A DNA stretch of 64,000 nt from Corallococcus carmarthensis (GTDB lineage: Bacteria > Myxococcota > Myxococcia > Myxococcales > Myxococcaceae), in contig NZ_RAWE01000020.1 in the NCBI RefSeq assembly GCF_003611695.1, positions 1-64,000 of the forward strand, written 5' to 3'. Positions 8,336-18,300 of the stretch are shown here, one piece after another. Under the pieces are notes generated by a model. That model was not told the origin of the DNA and did no database searches. It saw nothing but the letters and a program-made list of their open reading frames with translations. The translations under genes and the position numbers were made by a program. How positions within the stretch are numbered: the first letter of the stretch is position 1; the number at the start of each line of letters is the position of its first letter.

Positions 8336-10033
8336 GTGCTTTCTGAATCCGCTGCGCTCCGTTCCCTGCCTGCCTCCACGGAGGTTCCCGCCCCGCCCTC
8401 GCGTGCTGACCGTCTGCGTTCGCTGGGGAGCGAGTCCTTCGACCTGCTCGTCATTGGCGGTGGGGTGACGGGGGCGGGCGCGGCCCGGGACGCGGCGCTG
8501 CGGGGCTTGAAGGTGGCCCTGGTGGAGCGCGAGGACTTCGCCAGTGGGACGTCCAGCCGCTCGTCGCGCCTCATCCACGGGGGGCTGCGCTACCTGGAGC
8601 ATGGCCACCTGGGGCTCGTCTTCGAGTCGAGCATCGAGCGGCGCCGCCTGCTCAACCTGGCGCCCCATCTGGTGCGGCCACTGGCCTTCATCTGGCCCGT
8701 CTATGCCGGTGCTCGCGTGCCGCGCTGGAAGCTCAACGCGGGCCTCATGCTGTACGACGCCCTGTCCCTGTTCCGGAACGTGAAGGCCTATCAGCGCCTG
8801 TCGCTCAAGCAGGTGGTGGAGGCCGAGCCCGGCATCCGCTCCGAGGGGCTCAAGGGCGGCGCCCGCTACTACGACGCGGCCACCGACGATGCGCGCCTCA
8901 CGCTGGCCAACGCGCTGGGCGCGAGCGAGGCCGGCGCGGTGGTGCTCAACCACGCCTCCGTGAAGCGGCTGGTGCTGGAGGACGGCAAGACCCAGGGCGC
9001 GGTGGTGGTGGATCACCTCACCGGCCTGGAGCACACCGTGCGCGCGCGCGCCGTCGTCAACGCGACCGGTCCCTGGAGCGATGAGATCCGCCAGCTGGAT
9101 TCAGGGCAGGCCCGCACGGGTCCCGCGGTGCGCGGCAGCAAGGGCGTGCACATCGCCGTGCCCCGCTCGCGGCTGAACATTGGCGACGCGCTCACGCTGC
9201 TGTCCCCCGTGGACGGCCGCGTGATGTTCATCCTGCCCGCGGATGCGTTCACCCTCATCGGCACGACGGAGACGGCCACCCGCGCCCACCCGGCCGAGGT
9301 GCGCGCGAGCGAAGCGGACGTGGCCTACCTGCTCGCTTCCGCCAATGCCTTCTTCCCTGAAGCGCAGCTCACCCGCGAGGACATGGTCAGCGCCTGGGCC
9401 GGCATCCGCCCGCTGGCCGCGAGCGGCTACCACGGCAACAGCGACGCGGGCAGCGCCAGCCGCGAGCACTCCATCGACGTGAGCCCGTCCGGCGTGCTGG
9501 CCATCAGCGGCGGCAAGCTCACCACCTTCCGGGTCATGGCCCGCGACGTGGTCAACGCCGTGGAGCGTCACCTGGCCGTCCAGCACCGCAAGCCCGTCAC
9601 CCACGAGCAGCCCCTGCCGGGCGGCGACATCCTGAAGCTGGACGCGGAGCTGGCGGCGGCGCGGCAGGACGTGGGGGACTCGGCCACGGGCGAGCACCTG
9701 GTGCGCGCGTACGGCAGCCGCTGGCGCGCGGTGTGGGCGCTGACTCGCGAGACGCCGGAGCTGGCCGGGCCGCTGGTGGACGGCCTGCCGTACCGCCGCG
9801 CCGAGGCCGCGTGGGGCGTGTCCCACGAGATGGTCCAGACGCTGGCCGACCTGCTCATCCGCCGCCTCAAGGTCGCGTTCGAGACGCGCGATCAGGGCCG
9901 CGCCGCCGCTGTCCGCGCCGCGGAGGTGATGGCGCCTCGCCTGGGGTGGGACGCGGCGGAGACGGAGCGGCAGCTGGCGGCCTATGACACGGATGCCCAG
10001 CGCATCTTCGGCGTGGATCCTTCCGACGCCTGA
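8336..10033 (+). CDS. glpD: Glycerol-3-phosphate dehydrogenase (FAD-dependent)
   Basis: This encodes 565 residues. An N-terminal FAD-binding motif (DLLVIGGGVTGAGAARDAAL) is followed by the GlpD signature SRSSRLIHGGLRYLEHG and the C-terminal DAO_C-like domain. The enzyme oxidises sn-glycerol 3-phosphate to dihydroxyacetone phosphate and passes electrons to membrane quinones. The length is normal for the family. The GTG start at 8336 gives a roughly 30-residue leader before the FAD domain. It is transcribed away from the TonB-receptor cluster and I see no glpF or glpK next to it. Confidence 0.92.
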   Translation: MLSESAALRSLPASTEVPAPPSRADRLRSLGSESFDLLVIGGGVTGAGAARDAALRGLKVALVEREDFASGTSSRSSRLIHGGLRYLEHGHLGLVFESSIERRRLLNLAPHLVRPLAFIWPVYAGARVPRWKLNAGLMLYDALSLFRNVKAYQRLSLKQVVEAEPGIRSEGLKGGARYYDAATDDARLTLANALGASEAGAVVLNHASVKRLVLEDGKTQGAVVVDHLTGLEHTVRARAVVNATGPWSDEIRQLDSGQARTGPAVRGSKGVHIAVPRSRLNIGDALTLLSPVDGRVMFILPADAFTLIGTTETATRAHPAEVRASEADVAYLLASANAFFPEAQLTREDMVSAWAGIRPLAASGYHGNSDAGSASREHSIDVSPSGVLAISGGKLTTFRVMARDVVNAVERHLAVQHRKPVTHEQPLPGGDILKLDAELAAARQDVGDSATGEHLVRAYGSRWRAVWALTRETPELAGPLVDGLPYRRAEAAWGVSHEMVQTLADLLIRRLKVAFETRDQGRAAAVRAAEVMAPRLGWDAAETERQLAAYDTDAQRIFGVDPSDA

Positions 10034-10227
10034 CCCCTCGCCGTGAGGGCGGACCCGGTGCGTCATGCTGGGGCTCGAACGGGGCGCTCCCCCTGCGAGC
10101 GTTGAGCGCCTCACGTTGGCCCGGCACCGGATGGCCGTCGGGCGCACGACAGCCGCCCGAGCAGTCGTCCTGCGTCCATGCTTAAATCGCCGTGGGAACG
10201 GGAAGCAGGATTGGCCCGTTCTTCCCG

Positions 10228-10244
10228 GCCCCCTTTTCGGGGGC
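10228..10244 (+). other. Short hairpin upstream of subtilase gene
   Basis: GCCCCC TTTTC GGGGGC forms a 6-bp GC stem about 55 bp before the protease start, in the 265-bp gap after glpD. It could be a weak terminator for glpD or a leader hairpin of the protease mRNA. I see nothing else convincing in this gap. Confidence 0.3.
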
Positions 10245-10298
10245 AGCGGGTCACGGCGCGGTGTTCCACGTTGGCCGGGCACGAAGGAGATGCATCCC

Positions 10299-12113
10299 AT
10301 GAAGCGTTGGCTTTGGCTTGGGCTCGGGCTGTCCGGACTGGTGGCGAGCGGCTGCGGCAGTGACCCCGACCCTGGCGGCGACATCCTGCCCCAGGCATGC
10401 CCTGGCACCGCGGAGGCGGCGCTGCCGGCTCCGGCGGTCTCCGCGCTGAGCTCGACCCCGGCGGCGGACGGGGTGATCATCACCTACAAGCCGAAGGTGA
10501 GCGCCAGCGCGCTGGCCGCCTCGGCGGACATCGCGGCGGCCGTGGAGCGCGAGGGCGGCACGGTGAAGCGCCGCATCCCGAACATGAACGTGGTGTCCGC
10601 CCGGCTGTCGCCGGAGGCCGTCACGGCGCTGAAGCTCCACCCGGACGTGCTGTCCGTGACGCCGAACCGCCGCGTGTTCGCGATGGGCCTGCCCACGCCG
10701 CCGCCGCTGGTGTCGTGGCAGGGCGCGCTCAACACGCAGGGGTCGGTGGGCGAGTACACCGAGGGGCTGAAGCTGGTCCAGGCCCCGCAGGTGTGGGACG
10801 CGAACAACGACGGCGTCATCGACACCGGCGCGCCCACGGGCGAGGGCGTGAAGGTGTGCGTCATCGACAGCGGCTGGGACAGCAAGCACCCGGAGCTGAA
10901 GAATGCGTTCCTCAAGGGCAAGGACTTCGTCGACAACGACGAGGACCCGTCCGACCAGAGCGAGGCCCAGGGCGTGGTGACGGTGGGCGGCGGCCACGGC
11001 ACGCACGTGTCCGCGACCATCCTGGCGCAGTTCGGCGCGGGCTCCGGCGGCCGCGTGGGCCCCGGGCAGGACCCCAACGGCGTGGTGGGCGTGGCGCCGG
11101 GCGCGTCGCTGCTCGTCGCGCGCGTGCTGGACACGGATGGCGGCGGCAGCACGGATGACGTCATCGCGGCGGTGGACTGGTGCCATGCGGAGGGGGCGCG
11201 GATCGCCTCGCTGTCGCTGGGCGCTCCGGATCCGTCCGAGGCCGAGCAGCTCATGTTCGAGAAGGTCTGGGAGAACGGCAACGGCATGCTGTCCGTCGCG
11301 GCCAGCGGCAACGACGGCAAGCGCGGCATCTCCTATCCGGCCGCGTACCTGCCGTCGGTGATGGCGGTGGGCGCGGTGGACCTGCAGGGCGAGTACGCGG
11401 TCTTCTCGCAGTACGGCCAGGAGCTGTCCGTGGTGGGCCCGGGCGTGGGCGTGCTGAGCGCCACGGTGCTGGGGGCGGCGTCGCTGTCCTCGGTGAACGT
11501 GGGGGCGGCGCCCGTCACCTCGTCGCCGCTCACGTACACCGCGCAGGGCACGTACACGGGCCGGCTGGTCAACTGCGGCCTGGGCGCGGACCGCGCGTCG
11601 TGCGGTGAGGCGGCCACCTGCGACGGCTTCGTCGCGTACGTGGACCGCGGCGACCTGTTCTTCGAGGAGAAGGCGCGCAACGTCATCCAGGCCGGCGCGC
11701 GCGCGGTCATCATCGGCAACAACGTGGCGGATGACGGGGACGGCACCTTCACGCTGGGCTCCGCGAACTCGCACTGGGTGCCCACGGTGTCGGTGTCGAT
11801 GGCGTCGGGTTCGGCCCTCAAGCAGCTCGTGGGGAAGGACGTGACGGTGACCACCACCGGCCTGGACTACCAGCGCGAGTCGGGCACCTCCATGGCCACC
11901 CCGCACGTGTCGGGCGTCGCGGCGCTGGTGTTCAGCGCCCGGCCGGACCTGAGCGCCGCGCACGTGCGCGCCGTGCTGGAGAAGACGGCGCTGGACGACA
12001 AGACGACGCCGGGCGTGGATGAGAAGTACGGCCATGGCCTGGTGCAGGCGGCCAAGGCCGTGGCCCTGGCGCGCACGCTGCCCCAGGGCGGCGGTCCGCT
12101 CCCGCTGCCGTAG
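10299..12113 (+). CDS. Subtilisin-like (S8) serine protease lipoprotein with PA insert
   Basis: This encodes 604 residues. A lipoprotein signal (lipobox VASGC) is followed by an I9-like propeptide that ends near residue 128. The S8 catalytic domain has Asp190 (VIDSGWDS), His233 (GGHGTHVS) and Ser531 (SGTSMATPHVSG). Between His and Ser lies a PA-type insert with paired cysteines (VNCGLGADRASCGEAATCDG, ARAVIIGNN), as in large secreted subtilases. It probably degrades external protein, consistent with a predatory lifestyle. The ATG at 10299 has AAGGAG 9 nt upstream; the ATG at 10290 abuts that site and is less likely. Confidence 0.92.
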   Translation: MKRWLWLGLGLSGLVASGCGSDPDPGGDILPQACPGTAEAALPAPAVSALSSTPAADGVIITYKPKVSASALAASADIAAAVEREGGTVKRRIPNMNVVSARLSPEAVTALKLHPDVLSVTPNRRVFAMGLPTPPPLVSWQGALNTQGSVGEYTEGLKLVQAPQVWDANNDGVIDTGAPTGEGVKVCVIDSGWDSKHPELKNAFLKGKDFVDNDEDPSDQSEAQGVVTVGGGHGTHVSATILAQFGAGSGGRVGPGQDPNGVVGVAPGASLLVARVLDTDGGGSTDDVIAAVDWCHAEGARIASLSLGAPDPSEAEQLMFEKVWENGNGMLSVAASGNDGKRGISYPAAYLPSVMAVGAVDLQGEYAVFSQYGQELSVVGPGVGVLSATVLGAASLSSVNVGAAPVTSSPLTYTAQGTYTGRLVNCGLGADRASCGEAATCDGFVAYVDRGDLFFEEKARNVIQAGARAVIIGNNVADDGDGTFTLGSANSHWVPTVSVSMASGSALKQLVGKDVTVTTTGLDYQRESGTSMATPHVSGVAALVFSARPDLSAAHVRAVLEKTALDDKTTPGVDEKYGHGLVQAAKAVALARTLPQGGGPLPLP

Positions 12114-12142
12114 CGGCATGCCCGTGCTCCCGTAGCGCCTGA

Positions 12143-12175
12143 CGCCCCCGCGTCCCTTCAGTGGGACCGGGGGCG
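12143..12175 (+). terminator. Terminator after subtilase gene
   Basis: CGCCCCCGCGTCCC and GGGACCGGGGGCG form a strong GC stem, one base bulged, around a short TTCAGT loop, 30 bp after the protease stop. It probably ends that transcript. Confidence 0.6.
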
Positions 12176-12302
12176 CTTCAGTTTCCGGGCAAGCGACGTG
12201 TCGTGGGTTGGCAGTGCGGGCAGGCGGCCGACCGCCAGGCTTCCGGGACGGTGGCTCCCGGCGTGTGCGCACGCACCTTCCCAGAACGGAGGCGCGCCGC
12301 GC

Positions 12303-13103
12303 ATGAAGCGAGACACGTGGCTGAAGTTGGGAATCGCGGGCGCGGCCTGCCTGCTGATGTGTGCCGGGGCCCAGTCCGGCGGCAGGGGGGATGACGCGGC
12401 GTCCGAGGAGACGACGCCTCCCGCGACTTCACAGCCGGCCGCTCCGCAGCAGACTCCCTCGGCTCCGGCGACGACACCGCGGCAGCCAGGCACGGGGGGC
12501 TCGACGATCATCTCACCGCAGCAACCCGGGACGGGGGGCTCGACGACGATCTCACCGCAGCAACCTGGGACGGGGGGCTCCGGGACGAACACGCAGGCCC
12601 CCGCTGGGACGGCTCCTGTTGCCACGCCTCCGCCGCAGGGCACCGCGGCGCCCCAGGGGAACACCCAGGACACGGAGCAGCGCAGCCCCAGCGCGGAGCC
12701 GAACCCGGAGGGACGCACGACTCCGCCCAACCCGGGTACGGATCCGAACGCGGGCACGGGGGGCACGGGCAACACGGGCACGGGGGCTCCCGCCACGGCG
12801 AAGCCCCCTGCGTCCGGCGCTTCGCAGGGCGTCGCGGTGGTGGACGCCATCTACCGGGGCACGGTGCGCTCGGTGTCCTCCAAGGAGGTCGTCATCGACA
12901 ACGAGGGCTCGCGCCTGCCGCTGGAGATTGGAACCCAGACGCGCATCGTCCGCGAAGGCGAGGACATTGGCGTCACGGAGCTCAAGGAGGGCGAGCGGGT
13001 GCGCGCCACCGTGAACCTGGTGGGCCGCAGCCACACGCGGGAGATCGCCGTGCTGACCGGCGCCGAGGCCCGCCGCGACGCCGAAACCCAGCGCCGCCGG
13101 TGA
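12303..13103 (+). CDS. Secreted Pro/Thr/Gly-rich protein with C-terminal DUF5666-like domain
   Basis: This encodes 266 residues. A signal peptide (hydrophobic core about residues 8-21) is followed by about 150 low-complexity residues that include a tandem 13-residue repeat (QPGTGGSTIISPQ). The C-terminal beta domain (about residues 178-255: YRGTVRSVSSKEVVIDN ... ITELKEGERVRA-type pattern) resembles OB-like DUF5666 modules. The architecture suggests an exported protein that holds a small beta domain away from an anchor. ACGGAGG upstream supports the ATG at 12303. No enzyme motif is visible. Confidence 0.75.
   Translation: MKRDTWLKLGIAGAACLLMCAGAQSGGRGDDAASEETTPPATSQPAAPQQTPSAPATTPRQPGTGGSTIISPQQPGTGGSTTISPQQPGTGGSGTNTQAPAGTAPVATPPPQGTAAPQGNTQDTEQRSPSAEPNPEGRTTPPNPGTDPNAGTGGTGNTGTGAPATAKPPASGASQGVAVVDAIYRGTVRSVSSKEVVIDNEGSRLPLEIGTQTRIVREGEDIGVTELKEGERVRATVNLVGRSHTREIAVLTGAEARRDAETQRRR
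12483..12580 (+). repeat. 39-bp coding tandem repeat
   Basis: Two full copies (12483-12521, 12522-12560) and a half copy (12561-12580) of a 39-bp unit encode QPGTGGSTxISPQ. The copies differ at a few bases, so they are probably prone to slippage, and unit loss or gain keeps the frame. Confidence 0.85.
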
Positions 13104-13170
13104 GAGACTGGGGCCTGCCGTCCGTCAGCCGCGCGGCACGGTCCGCGTCTCCCGGACGGAGGTTTTCATC

Positions 13171-13380
13171 ATGACGGTCTACGACCGATACCGAACCCTG
13201 TTGCACAAGTTGGCCCTCGTCCGCGCCCGCGCGCCGGGAGGGGAATCACCCGAAGCGGATGCGCTGCTCGACGCGATGGACGAGGTCTGGGACGCCATGT
13301 CCGAAGGCGAGCGCGCCGCCATGGAGCGCGAACGTGCCCGGTTGGCCGAGGCATCGGATGCGCGTGAGGTGCATGCGTGA
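13171..13380 (+). CDS. Small helical protein
   Basis: This encodes 69 residues, charged and helical: MTVYDRYRTLLHKLALVRA, then ALLDAMDEVWDAMSEGERAAM. ACGGAGG lies 13 nt before the ATG. It has no cysteines or membrane segment. Similar short acidic helical proteins occur in many proteobacteria without a known role. It ends 10 bp from the convergent phosphatidyltransferase gene. Confidence 0.65.
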   Translation: MTVYDRYRTLLHKLALVRARAPGGESPEADALLDAMDEVWDAMSEGERAAMERERARLAEASDAREVHA

Positions 13381-13390
13381 GGCTTGCGCG

Positions 13391-13993
13391 TCACTCGCGC
13401 ACGGACCCCATGGGCGCACCCGGTGGCCCATGGGGAATGCGCGAGGACGGCTGGGACGGCGGCAGTTCCCGGCGCTGACGCTGGCGCCACACCGCCCGCG
13501 TGTAGTCCACCACCGACGCCAGCGACAGCAGCGCGACGAGCGCCACGAGCGGCCGCACCAGGGGTGGGTAGAGCAGCACGCACAGCAACACCGCGAGCTG
13601 CAACGTCGTGACGACCTTGCCCAGCATCCGCGCCTTGAGCTCGATGGCCCGCATGTCCGGCCGCAGCCTCGCGACGATGAAGCCGATGGCCGTGCCGATG
13701 TCGCGCAGGAGCAGCAGCGTCAGCTCCACCGGGTCGATGAGCCCGTCCAGCAGACACACGATGAAGGCCGTCACCATGAAGGCGCGGTCCGCCACCGGGT
13801 CGATGAGCGCTCCCAGGCGCGTGGCCAGTCCCCGGTTCCGGGCAATCCAGCCGTCCAGGAAGTCCGTCGTCGCCGCCAGCACCACCAGCAACGCCCGCAG
13901 GCGCAGGTCCGACACCGCGATGAACACCGCGGCGAGGGGCAGGCGCGACAGGGACAGCGTATTGAGCAGCACGAGGCTTGCCCGACGGTGCAT
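13391..13993 (-). CDS. CDP-alcohol phosphatidyltransferase
   Basis: This encodes 200 residues with several membrane helices. It carries the complete catalytic signature: Asp44, Asp47-Gly48, Ala51-Arg52, Gly61, Asp65, Asp69 (TTDFLDGWIAR ... GALIDPVADR). Such enzymes swap CMP in a CDP-lipid for an alcohol in phospholipid synthesis. PgsA-type (glycerol 3-phosphate) is plausible, but the alcohol is not readable from sequence. The ATG at 13993 is preferred because the helices begin directly; an in-frame ATG at 14041 adds 16 residues and neither has a clear binding site. Confidence 0.85.
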   Translation of the reverse strand: MHRRASLVLLNTLSLSRLPLAAVFIAVSDLRLRALLVVLAATTDFLDGWIARNRGLATRLGALIDPVADRAFMVTAFIVCLLDGLIDPVELTLLLLRDIGTAIGFIVARLRPDMRAIELKARMLGKVVTTLQLAVLLCVLLYPPLVRPLVALVALLSLASVVDYTRAVWRQRQRRELPPSQPSSRIPHGPPGAPMGSVRE

Positions 13994-14172
13994 GGCTTTC
14001 AAAAGGTAGTGCTCGGCACCTGGGGCGCACCTGTCCGCCATGGCGAGCGTCCGGCGAAGAACTCCCTTGGTGCCCTCGTGGATCCGCGCCCCACGGGGAC
14101 CCGTGGCCCTGCTTGCGGTGTCCCAGGGGCATGCCCGGAATTTCCCCGGCCCGTCTCCCTGGAGTCCGCCCC

Positions 14173-15075
14173 GTGAACGCGATGGGACCCTTCCGTCCCC
14201 TGATGGCCCTGGCCACCCTGTTCACCGTCGCGCTGCCCCTGGTGAGCTGCGAAGCGGCCGGCCGGGCGAAGGTCGCGCCTCACGTCCCCACGGCGGAGGA
14301 GCGGACGCGCTACCCGTGGCTGACGGCCTCCGCGCAGGTGCGCTCGCTGGAGGAGTCCTTCGCGCCTCCGGAGGGCTACACGCGCATGCCGCTGGAGGCG
14401 GGCTCCTTTGGCGCCTGGCTGCGCGGCCTGCCCCTGCGTCCTGATGGCACCCCCGTGCGCGACTTCCAGGGCCAGACGGTGCTGGCGGCCTCTGACGCGC
14501 GGCTCGCGGCGGTGGGGGAGCTGGACGTGGGCACCGTCAACCTCCAGCAGTGCGCGGATTCCATCCTGCGCCTTCACGCCGAGTGGCGCTGGGCGTCCGG
14601 CCATCCGGAGCGCATCGCCTACCGCTTCACCAGCGGCCACCTGGCGTCCTGGCCCCGGTACGCGGCCGGGGAGCGGGCGCGCGTCTCCGGCGCGAAGGTG
14701 ACGTGGGTGCCCGGCAGCGCGGCGGCGGACAGCTCGCGGGCGGCGTTCCGGAACTACCTGGACCTGCTCTTCACCTACGCGGGCACCCTGTCCATCCAGG
14801 CGGAGGGCGCGCGTCCCACGCGGGAGCAGCTGCGCCCCGGGGACTTCTTCGTCCTGGGCGGCAGTCCCGGCCACACCGTGCTCGTGCTGGACGTGGCCAG
14901 CAACACGAAGGGCGAGCGCGTGGCGCTGGTGGGCCAGGGCTTCACTCCCGCGCAGGACTTCCATGTGCTCGCGGGCAGGGACGGGCCCTGGTTCTCGCTG
15001 GAGGGGGACAGCGTGGCGACGCCGTTCTGGGTGCCCTTCCCGATGACGTCGCTGCGCCGCCTGCCGGCTCCGTGA
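14173..15075 (+). CDS. DUF4846 lipoprotein
   Basis: This encodes 300 residues. A lipoprotein signal with lipobox LVSCEAAG is followed by one DUF4846 domain over nearly the whole mature protein. Diagnostic blocks are SFGAWLRGLPL, NLQQCADSILRLHAEW, FTYAGTLSI, GDFFVLGGSPGHTVLVLD and FTPAQDFHVL. The family is widespread in secreted and lipid-anchored form. Its GxPGH block resembles a catalytic site, but no activity is established. The GTG at 14173 has GGAG 8 nt upstream; the ATG at 14182 is the alternative. Confidence 0.85.
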   Translation: MNAMGPFRPLMALATLFTVALPLVSCEAAGRAKVAPHVPTAEERTRYPWLTASAQVRSLEESFAPPEGYTRMPLEAGSFGAWLRGLPLRPDGTPVRDFQGQTVLAASDARLAAVGELDVGTVNLQQCADSILRLHAEWRWASGHPERIAYRFTSGHLASWPRYAAGERARVSGAKVTWVPGSAAADSSRAAFRNYLDLLFTYAGTLSIQAEGARPTREQLRPGDFFVLGGSPGHTVLVLDVASNTKGERVALVGQGFTPAQDFHVLAGRDGPWFSLEGDSVATPFWVPFPMTSLRRLPAP

Positions 15076-15301
15076 GAGCCGTACACATGAGAAACACATG
15101 AGATGCGGCCGGACGGGCGCCCTCCCGGTGCGTTCCTGAGCAGACGGGGAGGCTGTAACCGCGGGGGAACGCCAGGGTTCTGCTGGAATCGACAGGAGGG
15201 AGGAGGCAGGTTGTGGCGCGGGGTGTTGTCCTGCCGTCAACGGGGACGCACCGAGCCGGGTCCGTCCTCCCCCCGCGTGCCTGCAAGCAGCCTAAAGGGA
15301 A

Positions 15302-15317
15302 GGGGAGCCCGCTCCCC
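15302..15317. other. Palindrome just before hybrid kinase start
   Basis: GGGGAGC CC GCTCCCC is a perfect 7-bp inverted repeat ending 11 nt before the ATG at 15329. In RNA it would cover the region where a ribosome binding site is expected, and no other good site is present. It may lower translation or act as an operator. Confidence 0.4.
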
Positions 15318-15328
15318 GAGCCTCCACC

Positions 15329-18300
15329 ATGTCCTCCGCCGCCGTGTCCCTGCCCGTGTCTTCCCCCAGGGCCAGCATCCTCATCGTCGACGACACGCCA
15401 GGGCACCTGCTGGCGTTGGAGGGCATCCTCGCGCCCTTGGGGCAGCGGCTGGTGCGCGCCACGTCCGGACGCGAGGCCTTGCGGCGCGTGCTGGACGAGG
15501 ACTTCGCCGCCGTCCTGATGGACATGAACCTGGGCGACATGACGGGCGTGGAGGTGCTGGGCCTCCTGCGCGAGCGCGAGCGCAGCCGGCGCACGCCCGT
15601 GCTGTTGATGACCGCGGGCGACGGTGACGAGAAGGAGTGGCTGGCCGCGTACGCGCACGGCGCGGTGGACTACCTGCGCAAGCCGCTGCGGGCTGAGATC
15701 CTGCTGGCGAAGGTGTCGATGTTCGTGGAGCTGCACCTGGCGCGCGAGGCCGTGCAGCTGCGCGAGGAGTCGCTGCGCGAGCGTGAGCGCAACGCCCTGG
15801 AGGCCGTCCACCGCGAGCGGCTGCACGCGTTCTTCATGCAGGCCCCGGTGGGCATCTCCATCACGCGCGGGCCGGACTTCGTCTTCGAGCTGGCGAACCC
15901 CTACTACGAGCTGCTGGTGGGCCGGCGGGTGAAGCCGGGCCAGGCGCTGATGGACGCGTTCCCGGAGATGGCCTCGCAGCCGGAGATCATGGAAGTGCTG
16001 CGCGGGGTGGTGCGCACGAAGCAGCCCTTCGTGCGGCCGGAGTTCGAGGTGAAGCTGGTGCGCGACGGCCAGCCGGACTCCGTCTTCTTCAACGTCATCT
16101 ACCACCCCATGGTGGAGCTGGACGGCACCGCGTCCGGCATCATCACCCTGGCCACCGACGTGACGGCGTTCGTGCGCGCGCGCCGCCACACGGAGGCGCT
16201 CGCGCAGGACCTGCGCCAGCAGCAGGCCGCGCTGGCGGACAGCGAGCAGCGCCTGCGTCTGGCGCTGACGGCCACCGCGCTGGGCACCTTCGACATGGAC
16301 ATCGTGACGGGCGCGCTCAAGTGGGACGCCCGCTGCAAGGCGCTCTTCGGCCTGCCGCCCGAGGCGGAGTCGTCCTACGAACTGTTCCTCGCGGGCCTGC
16401 ACCCGGAGGACCGGGAGGCCGTGCAGCGCGCGGTGGCGCTCAGCTGGGACCCCACCGGCAAGGGCGACTACGACGTGGCCTACCGCACCGTGGGGCTCAA
16501 GGATGGCGTGGAGCGCTGGGTGCGCGCCACGGGCCGCACGTACTTCCAGGACGGCAAGCCGGTGCGCTTCGTGGGCACCGTGCAGGACATCACCGCGCGC
16601 AAGCGCGCCGACGCGGAGCGGGCCCGGCTGATGGCGGGTGAGCTGCGCCGCACCGAACAGCTTCGCGGCCTGTCGCGCGCGAGCCTGGCGCTCAACGCGG
16701 CCGGCAGCGTGCCCGCCATCCTGGAGCTCGTGACGCTCAAGGCGCGCAAGCTGATTGGCGCGAACCAGTCCTCCGTGCAGGTGGCGGACGGCCGCGACGC
16801 CCAGCCGCTCGCCGCGCTGTCGGCGGTGGCGCATGATCCGCTGGCGCCCGGTGCCGCGTCGGTGAGCGTGGACGAGCGCGGCCTCTTCGCCCGGGTGTAC
16901 CAGGAGAACCGGCCGCTGCGCCTGACGCGTGAGGAGCTGCGCAAGCACGCGGCCTACACCGAAGCGCCCGCCGCGCCCCCGCCCGCGCTGCCCCTGAAGG
17001 GCTTCCTGGCGGTGCCGCTGGTGGGCCACGACGGCCGCAACCTGGGCCTGTTGCAGGTGTCCGACAAGGTGGAGGGCGACTTCGACGCGGAGGATGAAAC
17101 GGTCGCCGTGCAGCTGGCGCAGATGGCCAGCGTGGCGCTGGAGAACGCGCGCCTGTACGAGACGGCGCAGGCGGAGCGGCGCAACCTGTTCGCGGTGCTC
17201 AAGCAGCTGCCCGCCGCCATCACCGTGCTGCGCGGGCCGGAGCTCATCTTCGAGATGGCCAACGACCTGCGCCTGAAGCTCACCGGCTCCCGGCCGCTGT
17301 TGGGGCTGTCCGTGCGCCAGGCGCTGCCGGAGCTGAAGGACCAGGGGCAGGTGGCCCAATTGGAGGAGGTCTACCGCACCGGCGAGACCTACCGCGGCCA
17401 CGAGGTGCCCATGCGCCTGGGCCGCGACGTGGGCCAGGAAGCGGAAGCGCCGGAGGGCTACTTCAACCTCACCTTCCAGCCGCTGCGCAACGCGGAGGGC
17501 AAGGTGGACGGCATCGTGTCCGTGTCCTGGGAGGTGACGGAGCAGGTGCTGGCGCGCCGGCGCATCGAGGCGCTGGCCGCGGAGCTGAAGGAGCGCGAGC
17601 AGCAGTTCCGTACGCTGGCGGACTCCATCCCGCAGCTGTCGTGGATGGCGGAGCCGGACGGGCGCCTCTTCTGGTTCAACCAGCGCTGGTACGACTACAC
17701 CGGGACGACGGCCGCGCAGGTGGGGGAGAAGAACTGGAACGACCTCATCGACCCGGAGGACACCGGGCGCGTGCTGGAGCACTTCAGCGCGGCCCTGCGC
17801 GAGGGGACGTTGTGGGAGGACCAGTTCCGCCTGCGCCGCGCGGACGGCACCTATCGCTGGTTCCTGTCGCGCGCGATGCCCGTGCGGGACGGTGAGGGGC
17901 GCATCGCCCGCTGGTTCGGCACGAACACGGACATCGACGACGAGCGCCGCACGCTGGAGAGCCTGAAGCAGGCGGAGGAGGAGATCCGCCACCTCAACAC
18001 CGGCCTGGAGAAGCGCGTGCGCGAGCGCACCGCCCAGCTCCAGGAGGCGAACAAGGAGCTGGAGTCCTTCAGCTACTCCGTGTCGCACGACCTGCGCGCG
18101 CCGCTGCGCCACATCACGGGCTTCGCGCAGTTGCTGGAGCGGCGGGCGGGCGCGAAGCTGGACGACGTGTCGAAGGGCTACCTCTCCACCATCGCGGGCG
18201 CGGCGAAGCAGGGCGGCACGCTGGTGGACGACCTGCTCGCGTTCAGCCGCATGGGCCGGGCGGAGCTGCGCCAGTCGCGGGTGGACCTGCGCCAGCTGGT

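Noticed and set aside
12483..12580. Direct repeats that could suggest a CRISPR-like array
   Set aside because: Repeats are contiguous, in frame and without spacers; they encode a peptide repeat.
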